DNA of 10,350 bases from Kiritimatiellia bacterium. GTDB lineage: Bacteria > Verrucomicrobiota > Kiritimatiellia > RFP12 > UBA1067. The notes under the pieces were generated by a model that worked only from the letters and a program-made list of their open reading frames with translations, made no database searches and had not been told where the DNA came from. Below, in pieces: positions 1-6,702 of this stretch. The position numbers and the translations under genes are program-made. Where the stretch lies: contig JAGCPM010000188.1 of the NCBI GenBank assembly GCA_017965685.1, positions 1 to 10,350 of the forward strand, read 5' to 3'. Numbering within the stretch: the first letter of the stretch is position 1; each line of letters starts with the position of its first letter.

Positions 1-6
1 GACATT

Positions 7-49
7 TTCGACTTCCGCACGGGAACGCCTCCGCGTTCCCGAAGCCGAA
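7..49. repeat. Imperfect hairpin with perfect GC-rich core
   Basis: The core is a perfect 8-bp inverted repeat, GGGAACGC (21-28) and GCGTTCCC (33-40), closing a CTCC loop. An outer arm TTCGACTTC (7-15) pairs with GAAGCCGAA (41-49) with one mismatch, leaving a 5-nt bulge on the left. On the plus strand it is followed by TTTT, so it could be a weak terminator for a gene to the left of the window; a small dispersed palindrome is the alternative. Nothing in the window decides between them. The rest of positions 1-161 shows no credible gene. Confidence 0.45.
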
Positions 50-121
50 TTTTCACTTAACGCAAAATGGAAATCTTCACTTCACCCTTTGTTTACAGGG
101 TTGCTAACGTTTTCATGCCCG

Positions 122-159
122 AAAAAATGGGGAACCTCCAACCTCCGCTCCCTGTTCCC
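122..159 (-). terminator. Probable Rho-independent terminator of the sirtuin gene
   Basis: Read on the minus strand just after the sirtuin stop codon, GGGAAC (159-154) can pair with GTTCCC (135-130), followed by CA and a run of six T (127-122). The position, 3 nt after the stop, and the T-run fit an intrinsic terminator. The 6-bp stem is short and the 18-nt loop is large, so the call is moderate. The plus strand here also shows small tandem repeats (AACCTCC twice, CCCTGTT twice). Confidence 0.5.
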
Positions 160-161
160 TG

Positions 162-905
162 TTACCTGATATCAAGAATAGCGTCCGCGAAGACGGTGAG
201 ATTGTCTAGGCGGGCTGCGGCATACGCATCGAGCGAGGTGTGCTGGCCGTTGACGATGAACAGTTCCGCTCCATTTCTCAACGCAAGGGATGGAAGCCCG
301 GCCGCCGGATAGACGGTGAGCGAAGTTCCGAGGACGAGAAAGACGTCCGAATTCGCGGCTAGGTCGTGCGCGGCGGACCACGCCGCTTCCGGCAAGGATT
401 CGCCGAAGAAGGTGATATCCGGCTTGTACGCGCCTCCGCAGGCGGGGCAGCGCGGCACGAAGGAATCGTCTTGTCCATCCAGCATGGCGCATATCCCGGC
501 GAACGTTTCCTTCCTGCCGCAGCGCCGGCAATGGTGCAGAAGCGGCGAGCCGTGAACCTCGTACACGCGCGAAGAGCCGGCCTTCTGGTGGAGCATGTCT
601 ATGTTCTGGGTGGCGATTCCGGCGATGAGTCCCAGATCTTCAAGATGCTTCAGAGCCTTGTGGACGGGGCCTGGCGCGAAGCCCTTGAGTCCGTAGACGA
701 GCGAGCGGCATCCGCGATAGTAGACGGAGGGGTCGCGGTCGAACCAGTCGATGTCGAATATTCTTTCGGCGTCTGGCTGGCGGTAGAGTCCTTGAGGTCC
801 CCTGAACTCGGGAATCCCGCAGAGGGTGGATACTCCGGCGCCGGTTAGGACGCCGAGCGACTTTGCGCCTTTGACGGCGGCAATGAGATTTTCCATATTG
901 TCCAT
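162..905 (-). CDS. Sir2-family NAD-dependent protein deacylase (sirtuin)
   Basis: Sirtuins remove acyl groups from protein lysines, consuming NAD+ and releasing nicotinamide and O-acyl-ADP-ribose; they act in the cytosol. From the ATG at 905 the protein is 247 residues, a usual bacterial length. Visible motifs are GAGVS (22-26) and GIPEFR (30-35) of the NAD pocket, TQNID (99-103), the catalytic histidine in VHGS (His118), and a zinc knuckle of two CxxC pairs (Cys126/129 and Cys153/156), followed by GTSLTVYPAAGLP. An in-frame ATG at 935 would add ten residues, but it lies upstream of the TATACT -10 element, so I chose 905; ATG 896 is a further option. No Shine-Dalgarno precedes 905, which fits a leaderless message. 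The gene stands alone, divergent from the GH16 gene. Substrate and acyl preference cannot be read from sequence. Confidence 0.93.
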   Translation of the reverse strand: MDNMENLIAAVKGAKSLGVLTGAGVSTLCGIPEFRGPQGLYRQPDAERIFDIDWFDRDPSVYYRGCRSLVYGLKGFAPGPVHKALKHLEDLGLIAGIATQNIDMLHQKAGSSRVYEVHGSPLLHHCRRCGRKETFAGICAMLDGQDDSFVPRCPACGGAYKPDITFFGESLPEAAWSAAHDLAANSDVFLVLGTSLTVYPAAGLPSLALRNGAELFIVNGQHTSLDAYAAARLDNLTVFADAILDIR

Positions 906-911
906 AGTAAG

Positions 912-940
912 AGTATACCACAACATTCGCCGCAACGCAA
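912..940 (-). promoter_or_regulatory. Sirtuin promoter, extended -10, very close to ATG
   Basis: On the minus strand TTGCGT (940-935) is followed after 17 nt by TATACT (917-912), preceded by TGG, which makes an extended -10 (TGnTATACT). Only six bases separate the -10 from the ATG at 905, so transcription should start at or next to the A of that ATG. The -10 matches those of the other three promoters in the window; the -35 is weaker. Confidence 0.6.
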
Positions 941-959
941 TAGTGAATACAGACTAAAG

Positions 960-986
960 GCAACACCCCAAAACCCAAGGTGTTGC
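960..986. repeat. Perfect 8-bp inverted repeat between divergent promoters
   Basis: GCAACACC (960-967) and GGTGTTGC (979-986) are exact reverse complements around an 11-nt A/C-rich centre. The element lies about 20 nt beyond the sirtuin -35 and about 45 nt before the GH16 -35. No T-run follows on either strand, so a terminator is unlikely; an operator for one or both divergent genes, or an RNA hairpin, are the alternatives. The repeat is seen directly; a role is inferred. Confidence 0.5.
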
Positions 987-1031
987 ATTTACTATGTCAA
1001 ACGACTCCTCTAAGCGGATGTGGCGCCGCAG

Positions 1032-1061
1032 TTGCGCGAGGGAGGGGATTTTTGGTATACT
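1032..1061 (+). promoter_or_regulatory. GH16-MFS promoter, extended -10
   Basis: TTGCGC (1032-1037), an 18-nt spacer and TATACT (1056-1061) preceded by TGG form an extended -10 promoter like the others here. It would start transcription near 1068, leaving a leader of about 33 nt that contains AAAGGAG (1083-1089) before the GTG start at 1101. The -35 is a weak match. Confidence 0.6.
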
Positions 1062-1100
1062 AGACGCGCAAATCAAACAGCGAAAGGAGCAAGGGGGAAA

Positions 1101-1970
1101 GTGGTATTCCAAGCCGCGATACTGGCTTTCGCCATTGGCGGGCGCGAACTCGTGCCCGTATGGGCGGACGAATTTGAGGGCGACAGGCTCGACGAGACGA
1201 AGTGGAGCTACCGGACGAATTTCTGGGGCAAGGAGGCGACATGGTTTGCGCGTCCGGAAGACGGCGCGGTGGTCGTGTCAAACGGATGTGCGCATCTGAG
1301 AATCGTGAAGACCTCTGATGGCGGCTACCGCTCGCCTCAGCTCCAGACCGGCGGCGCGCTGTGGGACGAACTCTCGCCTAAATCCGGGCACGGGGTTGTG
1401 TGGCCCTTCAACGAGCGCGAGATGCCGAAGTTCGCCTTCCGCTATGGCTATTGCGAGTGCCGCGCGAAGCTACAGTCGCACAAGGGCTGGTGGAGCGCGT
1501 TCTGGCTGCAGGCTTTCGCGAACGGCGCGACGCTCGATCCGCGACGCTCGGGGGTCGAGTGCGATATCATGGAATCGTTCGAGCCAGGCCGCCATATCGT
1601 CCATGCCTTCCACTACAACGGATGCGGCAAGGAGTACAGAAAGTTCAACGCCCAGCGCGCACCGTACACGCCAGGCCCCGAAAGCGCCTGGAAGAAGTCG
1701 TATCCGATATCGCTCGGAGAATTCCACACGTTCGGGCTTCTTTGGGAACCGGACGGCTACACGGTATTCGTCGACGGCGTGCAGAGCGGCCACAAGGTCG
1801 GGCGGGGAGAGGGCGAAGCGGTATCCGAGACCGAAGAGTTCATACTCGTTTCGACCGAACTCATGGGCTATCGCAGGGATGGTCAACCCGACCCTGAAGT
1901 CGCCAATGCCTACGAGGCTGGCGACGAGTTCGTGGTGGATTACGTAAGGGTATACGGATTCAGCGAATGA
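1101..1970 (+). CDS. Glycoside hydrolase family 16 (laminarinase-like beta-glucanase)
   Basis: GH16 enzymes cleave internal beta-1,3 or beta-1,4 bonds in glucans or galactans with retention of configuration. The catalytic signature ExDxxE is present as ECDIME: Glu153 nucleophile, Asp155, Glu158 acid/base. The extra residue before the second Glu is the beta-bulge form typical of laminarinases. Other family landmarks are the early VWADEFEG, the stretch GYCECRAK, and WWSAFWLQ before the active site. The protein is 289 residues, a bare catalytic domain. I start it at GTG 1101 because AAAGGAG (1083-1089) precedes it and the promoter lies downstream of the ATG at 1020. The N-terminus has only a short hydrophobic run (about residues 2-13) with no basic n-region, so secretion is uncertain. 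It overlaps the MFS gene by 4 nt (ATGA). Laminarin/beta-1,3-glucan is the likeliest substrate, but other GH16 subfamilies are possible. Confidence 0.87.
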   Translation: MVFQAAILAFAIGGRELVPVWADEFEGDRLDETKWSYRTNFWGKEATWFARPEDGAVVVSNGCAHLRIVKTSDGGYRSPQLQTGGALWDELSPKSGHGVVWPFNEREMPKFAFRYGYCECRAKLQSHKGWWSAFWLQAFANGATLDPRRSGVECDIMESFEPGRHIVHAFHYNGCGKEYRKFNAQRAPYTPGPESAWKKSYPISLGEFHTFGLLWEPDGYTVFVDGVQSGHKVGRGEGEAVSETEEFILVSTELMGYRRDGQPDPEVANAYEAGDEFVVDYVRVYGFSE

Positions 1971-3193
1971 GCGGCGCGTACAGATGGGCGCTTCTGGCGC
2001 TTTTGGGGTGCGCCTACTATTTCCACCAGGCGGACAGGGCGCTTTTCGGGCTTCTGACCGAGCCTATCCAAAATGAGCTTGGCCTCACGGCCTCGCAAAT
2101 CGGCTGGATAAATACGGCGCTCAGCTGGACGATCGCAGTAGTGACGCCGATTGCCGGATTCGTCGGCAACAGGCTGGACAGAAAATGGGTGATAACGCTT
2201 TCGCTCTTCTTCTGGTCGCTAGCGACGGTGGGAATGGGGTTTGCGTCATCCTTTTTGGCGGTTATCCTCTTGAGGTCGCTCGCGACCGGCGGAGGGGAGA
2301 GCTTTTACGGGCCTTCCTCGATGGCGATGCTCGCCCGGCACCACGAAAAGACGCGCTCGGTAGCGTTCTCGATACACCAGGCCGCGCTCTATCTGGGGCT
2401 CATGACGTGCGGACTTCTTGCGGCGTGGGCGCTGGGAGCGTTCGGCTCGTGGCGCAACGTGTTCATCTTCTTCGGCGCTTGCGGAATGGCGCTTGCGGCC
2501 GTTTTCGTCTTTGTGCTCAAGCCGGACAGACCGGAGAGAAAATGCGCAGAGGCGGAAGGCGAAAAACCTTCGTTCAAGGATTCTCTCAAGGCGTATTTCC
2601 TGAACAGACACGCGCTGTTGGCTTCATCGGGGTTCGTGGCGATAGTCTTCGTCAACAACTCGTATCTCTTCTGGGCGCCGAAATACGTGGTGCAGAAATA
2701 CTCAGTGGGCGTGGCGGAGGCAGGCAAGAGCGTGTTTCTCTACCACCACCTTCTCGCATTCGCGGCGATACTTCTGGGCGGGGTCGCGACGGACCGCTTC
2801 GTGCGGCGGATGCCGCGCTTCAGGCTGTTTTTCCAGTCTGCAGCGCTCGTCTGCGGCGCACCGGCTATAGCGGCGCTCGCCTTTGCGCCATCCTACGAGG
2901 CGTTCCTTGTCGCGTCGGCGGCCTACGGCCTCTTCAGAGGCGCGTTCGAGGTCAACACGCACGCGAGCGTGTTCGACGTGGTTCCCGCCGCGTTCAGAAG
3001 TTCGACGGTCGGCTACATGCTCCTTATGGCGTTTTTCGTGGGCGGGCTTTTCTCAGGCTGGGCGATGGGCTCGCTCTTCGACCGGTTCGGGATGCACGGC
3101 TTTGAGATAGGGGTCCTTTTTATGGCGGCGAGCTATCTCGTGGCCGCCGCACTAACGCTCTTTTCCGCGTTGACGCGCAAAGGCGCGATTTGA
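1967..3193 (+). CDS. Major facilitator superfamily transporter
   Basis: This is a 408-residue polytopic inner-membrane protein, the usual size for a 12-helix MFS carrier. It shows an Asp-Arg pair in helix 1 (Asp23-Arg24), the helix 2-3 loop signature GFVGNRLDRK (64-73), and a helix 4 motif with Arg103 and GGGE (108-111) followed by FYGPSS. This pattern resembles the organic anion (ACS-type) and spinster-like branches. A charged loop near residues 185-205 separates the two six-helix halves. The start overlaps the GH16 stop codon as ATGA and has no clear Shine-Dalgarno, so translation is probably coupled to GH16. Co-expression suggests uptake of a product of the hydrolase or of a compound met in the same niche, but the substrate cannot be predicted. 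The end of the gene carries the gatB promoter, and its TGA stop forms part of the extended -10. Confidence 0.88.
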   Translation: MSGAYRWALLALLGCAYYFHQADRALFGLLTEPIQNELGLTASQIGWINTALSWTIAVVTPIAGFVGNRLDRKWVITLSLFFWSLATVGMGFASSFLAVILLRSLATGGGESFYGPSSMAMLARHHEKTRSVAFSIHQAALYLGLMTCGLLAAWALGAFGSWRNVFIFFGACGMALAAVFVFVLKPDRPERKCAEAEGEKPSFKDSLKAYFLNRHALLASSGFVAIVFVNNSYLFWAPKYVVQKYSVGVAEAGKSVFLYHHLLAFAAILLGGVATDRFVRRMPRFRLFFQSAALVCGAPAIAALAFAPSYEAFLVASAAYGLFRGAFEVNTHASVFDVVPAAFRSSTVGYMLLMAFFVGGLFSGWAMGSLFDRFGMHGFEIGVLFMAASYLVAAALTLFSALTRKGAI

Positions 3194-3199
3194 TATACT
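3170..3199 (+). promoter_or_regulatory. gatB promoter embedded in the MFS gene
   Basis: TTGACG (3170-3175), an 18-nt spacer and TATACT (3194-3199) form a strong promoter. The extended -10 TGA is the MFS stop codon (3191-3193). The ATG of gatB at 3207 is only seven bases past the -10, so the message should be leaderless or nearly so; no Shine-Dalgarno is present. The -35 sequence and spacing are identical to those of the argG promoter. Confidence 0.72.
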
Positions 3200-3206
3200 A
3201 CCAGTT

Positions 3207-5045
3207 ATGCATTTCGAGAATACAATAGGGCTGGAGACGCACGTCCAGCTCAAGACGGCCACAAAGATGTTCTGCTCGTGCCTGCTGAAAACCGGTTGCG
3301 AGCCGAATACGAACATCTGCCCCGTATGCCTGGGCTATCCGGGCGCGCTGCCGGTGATGAACCGCGAAGCGATAAAGCTGACCGTGATGAGCGGAATAAT
3401 GCTAGGCTGTCGCATCAACCGCCACGCCACTTTCGACCGGAAGAACTACTTCTATCCCGACATGGCGAAGGACTACCAGATATCGGAGAACGAAAGTCCG
3501 CTATGCATAGGCGGCGGAGTGGAGATAACGCTCGCCGACGGGACGAAGAAGACGATACGGATAAACCACATCCACCTCGAGGAGGACGCGGCGAAGATTA
3601 ACCACTACGCGGCGACTTCGGGAATCGACTTCAACCGGGGCGGCACGCCGTTGATGGAGATCGTCTCGGAACCAGATATGGCTTCAGCAGACGAGGCGAT
3701 AGCGTATTTGACTGCGCTCAAGGAGATGCTGGTGTACGCTGGGGTGAGCGACTGCAACCTCGAAGAAGGCAACATGCGCTCCGACGTCAACATCTCGATA
3801 CGCCCGGCCGGCGAGACGAAACTCGGCACGAAGGTCGAGATAAAGAACATGAACAGTTTCTCGGCGATCCATGCCGCGCTCGAGTACGAGGCGCGCCGTC
3901 AGAGGGAGTGCGTTGCGAAATCATTGCCGATAGTGCAGGAGACGCGCAGGTGGGACGGAGAGGCTCTAGAGACCGCCTCCATGCGCTCGAAGGAAAATGC
4001 GCACGACTACCGCTACTTTCCCGAGCCGGACCTCGTCCCCGTCGAGCTTTCGGAAGAGCAGATCGAAGAGTGGGCAAAACTCCTGCCAGAGAAGCCGGAG
4101 GCGCGGCGCGCGAGGATGATGGAGGAATACGGAATCGCGCAGTACGACGCGGAGGTCCTTTCGCAACACAAGGCGAACGCGGACTATTTCGAGGCGGCGG
4201 CGAAGGGCCTCGATCACAAGACGGCGAAGACGCTCTGCAACCTTTTTATGAGCGACGTGATGGCGCTCGTGAACGAGACGGGCAAGGGCGTGGAGGAGTG
4301 CGCCATGACGCCTAATGCACTGAGGTTGCTCGTCGAAATGTCGGCGAAGGGAACGATAAACGGTCCTACGGTGAAAGAACTTCTGCCGGAGCTTTTCGAA
4401 AAAGGCGGCGATCCGGAAGCAATCGTGAAGGAGCGCGGACTCGGCGCCGTGAGCGACACGTCGCAGCTTGAGGCTTTCGTAGATCAGGCGATAGAAGCCA
4501 ACCCGAAGAGCGTGGCCGATTTCAAGGCCGGGAAGAAGGCGGCGGCCGGGTTCTTCGTAGGGCAGGTGATGAAGCTTTCGAAGGGCAAGGCAGACCCCAA
4601 GATAGTGGGCGCCCTTGTCGCGAAGAAACTCGCCGCGCTTTCGCTCGCGCTGGCCGTGATACTGGGAATCGCGGGCTGCAACACCTTCACCAGGAGCCAG
4701 CTCGACGCGTACATCGACGACGACGCCTACATCATCAAGGTCGAATACGGCAATTGTTCGCGTCCGCACAAGTACATACTGGTATCTCCGATGAACGGCA
4801 AGGAGATAGAGTGCCAGACCACGATGATGGCGCGCGTCACGCTGCCCGACGGGCGCAAGTTCGAAGGGTACTACGGACAAAACGAATTCTCGTACGGGAC
4901 GATGTACACCAGCGCGAACGGCAAGTGGAAGTATTTCACGACAGGCATCGAAAGCTCCGTATTCGAGTACGACAAGCGGGTTAACGACCACAAGCTCGTA
5001 TACCACGGCAAGCTCTGCCCGAGGGCTCTGGAAGAAGACGAATGA
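3207..5045 (+). CDS. gatB: GatB amidotransferase subunit with lipoprotein-like C-terminal extension
   Basis: GatB is the kinase/tRNA-binding subunit of GatCAB, which converts Glu-tRNA(Gln) and/or Asp-tRNA(Asn) to the correct amide forms in the cytosol. The start MHFENTIGLETHVQL is diagnostic; zinc-type cysteines are Cys23, Cys25, Cys38 and Cys41, the last two in CPVCLGYPGALPV. NYFYPDMAKDYQIS and the GatB/YqeY tail domain (about 325-478) follow. Family members end near residue 475-480, as here at VAKKLAAL, but this frame continues to 612. Residues 473-490 read as a lipoprotein signal (KK, hydrophobic core SLALAVILG, lipobox IAGC with Cys491), then about 120 residues I do not recognise. Either this is a true fusion or a second gene starts inside gatB in the same frame. 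No gatA or gatC lies in the window. The gene overlaps trmJ by 4 nt. Confidence 0.93.
   Translation: MHFENTIGLETHVQLKTATKMFCSCLLKTGCEPNTNICPVCLGYPGALPVMNREAIKLTVMSGIMLGCRINRHATFDRKNYFYPDMAKDYQISENESPLCIGGGVEITLADGTKKTIRINHIHLEEDAAKINHYAATSGIDFNRGGTPLMEIVSEPDMASADEAIAYLTALKEMLVYAGVSDCNLEEGNMRSDVNISIRPAGETKLGTKVEIKNMNSFSAIHAALEYEARRQRECVAKSLPIVQETRRWDGEALETASMRSKENAHDYRYFPEPDLVPVELSEEQIEEWAKLLPEKPEARRARMMEEYGIAQYDAEVLSQHKANADYFEAAAKGLDHKTAKTLCNLFMSDVMALVNETGKGVEECAMTPNALRLLVEMSAKGTINGPTVKELLPELFEKGGDPEAIVKERGLGAVSDTSQLEAFVDQAIEANPKSVADFKAGKKAAAGFFVGQVMKLSKGKADPKIVGALVAKKLAALSLALAVILGIAGCNTFTRSQLDAYIDDDAYIIKVEYGNCSRPHKYILVSPMNGKEIECQTTMMARVTLPDGRKFEGYYGQNEFSYGTMYTSANGKWKYFTTGIESSVFEYDKRVNDHKLVYHGKLCPRALEEDE
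4605..5045 (+). other. Lipoprotein-like segment in frame with gatB; possible internal gene
   Basis: If translated separately, this would be a small lipoprotein. An in-frame GTG at 4605 would give a signal peptide of 24 residues with Lys-Lys, a hydrophobic core and lipobox IAGC ahead of the lipidated Cys (codon 4677-4679). An in-frame ATG at 4569, with AGGGCAGG just upstream, is an alternative giving a longer n-region. The mature part is about 122 residues, rich in Tyr, Lys and charged residues, with stretches such as VTLPDGRKFEGYYG, and looks beta-rich and globular; I recognise no family. There is no stop codon between the GatB tail and this segment, so the GatB C-terminus and the signal peptide share codons. 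Which product or products exist cannot be settled from sequence. Confidence 0.6.
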
Positions 5046-5797
5046 GCGCCGCGCTTGACAACATCAGAGTGGTGCTCGTCGGCACTCTCTATGCCGGCAA
5101 CGTCGGTTCCGCCGCGCGAGCGATGGCGAATATGGGCATACGGCATCTCAGACTGGCCGCGTCGAACCTGCAAAGCGACTGGAGCGAAGCGGAGAAGATG
5201 GCCGTGCATGCGGGGGATGTCCTTGAAACGCGCGAGGAGTTCGCAACATTCGAGGAAGCCGTCGCGGATTGCGTGGCGGTGGTCGGCACCACCGCGCGCC
5301 AGGGATTATACCGTCAGCACGTCAAGGCGCCGAGGGATGTCGCGAAGGAAATCCTCTCGCTTGCCGAAACCGGCAAGGTCTCGCTCGTGTTCGGGCGCGA
5401 GGACAAGGGGCTTCTCAACGAAGAGGTCGCGCAATGCACGCACCTCATAAGAATTCCCGTCGACAAGGGCTACACATCGATCAATCTCGCGCAGGCGGTG
5501 CTCGTGACGTGCTACGAGTTTTTCGTCAACGCCGGCGAGTACGAGATGCCGCGCGAGAAGGCGCCGCCCGCAGCGCAGGCGCAGAAGATGCAACTCATGA
5601 AAAACTGGGCCGAGATGCTGATCGGCATAGGGTTCATGACGGAAGAGCAAACCGACCATTTCATGCAGGGCTTCCACCGCGTGTTCTCGCGCGGAGTGTT
5701 CACTAAGGACGATGCGGCGCTTCTTCTCGGCGTGGCAAGGCAGACTCTCTGGGCGGTGAAGCATGGCGGCGCCGTCGCGAAGGAGGTCTCGAAATGA
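5042..5797 (+). CDS. trmJ: TrmJ-like SPOUT RNA 2'-O-methyltransferase
   Basis: TrmJ-type enzymes use S-adenosylmethionine to methylate the ribose of nucleotide 32 in the tRNA anticodon loop. The SPOUT trefoil-knot motifs are clear: motif 1 GNVGSAARAMANMG (19-32) with Asn20 and Arg26, motif 2 FGREDKGLLNEE (117-128), and motif 3 IPVDKGYTSINLAQAV (138-153). GTTAR (82-86) between them is also typical. The length of 251 residues and the C-terminal extension past the knot (about 165-251) match TrmJ rather than the shorter TrmL. The start overlaps the gatB stop as ATGA, suggesting translational coupling in a gatB-trmJ-ubiA operon. Two of the three products act on tRNA. A related rRNA or tRNA position cannot be excluded as the target. 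Confidence 0.88.
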   Translation: MSAALDNIRVVLVGTLYAGNVGSAARAMANMGIRHLRLAASNLQSDWSEAEKMAVHAGDVLETREEFATFEEAVADCVAVVGTTARQGLYRQHVKAPRDVAKEILSLAETGKVSLVFGREDKGLLNEEVAQCTHLIRIPVDKGYTSINLAQAVLVTCYEFFVNAGEYEMPREKAPPAAQAQKMQLMKNWAEMLIGIGFMTEEQTDHFMQGFHRVFSRGVFTKDDAALLLGVARQTLWAVKHGGAVAKEVSK

Positions 5798-6675
5798 TGC
5801 GGCTTCTGAGGCTGGAGCATTCCATTAAGAATATCCTCGTCGCGCTGCCGGCGTTTTTCCTCGGAGTCCTTTTTGAGCAGGAGACGTTCCTTTCCGCTAC
5901 GATTGCATTCATTTCGTTCACGCTCGTCTCCAGTGCCGTGTACGCCGTAAACGACATATTCGACAGGGAAGAGGACGCGAAGCATCCGCTCAAGCGGCTC
6001 CGCCCGATAGCGAGCGGGGCTTTCGGGGTGAAGGCGGCCGTCATCCTCGCGGCAGTCCTTTCGGCGGCGGGAATCGCGATGTCGCTTTTCGCGCACTCGC
6101 CGCTGTGGGCGTTCGTGGCGATAGCGGCGTACCTCGCGGTGAACGTGGCGTATTCGGCGGGGCTGAAGGACGTTCCTTTGATCGACATCTTCATACTCGC
6201 CTCCGGATTCGTGTTCAGGATATTCTACGGCGGGTTCTTCTGCGGGATACAGATAACGTCGTGGATGTTCCTGGCGGTCTTTTCCGGCGCGCTCTACTTC
6301 GCGGCGGGGAAGAGGCGGTGCGAACTCGCGAAGTACGGACCCGAGGCCGGATCGCGCAGCGTGCTGAGGCATTACACGAAGCCGTTCCTGGCGGCGCACT
6401 ACTATATGTTCTGCGCGCTCACGATACTCTTCTACTGCCTCTGGACGATTACCCGCACGGACCAGAAGGCTGTCGGCAAGCTGGCGTTCACGATTCCGTT
6501 TTTGATATTCATTCTTGCCCGCTACAATCTTCTTGTGGAGACGGGCCGGAACGAAGGGGATCCGGTAAACGTTCTTCTGCACGACAAGTGGCTGGTAATG
6601 GGCGCGATCGGGTTCGTTGCGGTCAACTTCGTTGTGCTCTACTTCGGGGCGTACCTTCCGCGCGTGACGTACTGA
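5794..6675 (+). CDS. UbiA-family prenyltransferase, decaprenyl-phosphate phosphoribosyltransferase-like
   Basis: UbiA enzymes are integral membrane proteins that transfer or accept polyprenyl groups using two Asp-rich motifs and Mg2+. Here the first is NDIFDREED (53-61), followed by HPLKRLRPIASG (64-75); the second region is YSAGLKDVPLID (120-131). The IKNILVALPAFF start (11-22) and the HPxKxxRPIASG stretch resemble the group that moves phosphoribose from PRPP to decaprenyl phosphate, rather than 4-hydroxybenzoate or heme O enzymes. At 293 residues it has the usual size and about nine membrane helices. AAGGAGG (5780-5786) lies 7 nt before the ATG at 5794, the strongest ribosome binding site in the window; a second ATG follows at 5797. 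It overlaps trmJ by 4 nt. No DprE1/DprE2-like partner is present, so the exact lipid product is uncertain. Confidence 0.83.
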   Translation: MMRLLRLEHSIKNILVALPAFFLGVLFEQETFLSATIAFISFTLVSSAVYAVNDIFDREEDAKHPLKRLRPIASGAFGVKAAVILAAVLSAAGIAMSLFAHSPLWAFVAIAAYLAVNVAYSAGLKDVPLIDIFILASGFVFRIFYGGFFCGIQITSWMFLAVFSGALYFAAGKRRCELAKYGPEAGSRSVLRHYTKPFLAAHYYMFCALTILFYCLWTITRTDQKAVGKLAFTIPFLIFILARYNLLVETGRNEGDPVNVLLHDKWLVMGAIGFVAVNFVVLYFGAYLPRVTY

Positions 6676-6702
6676 GGCGTTCCGCGGCGGTCTTACATAG
6701 GG

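Noticed and set aside
67..312. Plus-strand open frame (81 codons) overlapping the sirtuin 3' end
   Set aside because: It runs antisense into conserved sirtuin codons, has no family resemblance and no promoter or ribosome binding site.
1020..1100. ATG at 1020 as the GH16 start
   Set aside because: The extra 27 residues cover the promoter and leader, including the TATACT box and AAAGGAG, and do not resemble GH16 sequence; GTG 1101 is better placed.
1951..1956. TATACG just upstream of the MFS start as a promoter -10
   Set aside because: It lies in conserved-looking GH16 C-terminal codons (VRVYGF), is not preceded by TG, differs from the TATACT consensus and has no matching -35.
3966..5006. Minus-strand open frame (346 codons) antisense to gatB
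   Set aside because: It is rich in Arg, Val and Leu, lacks domain signatures and lies opposite conserved GatB codons, so it is a compositional artefact.
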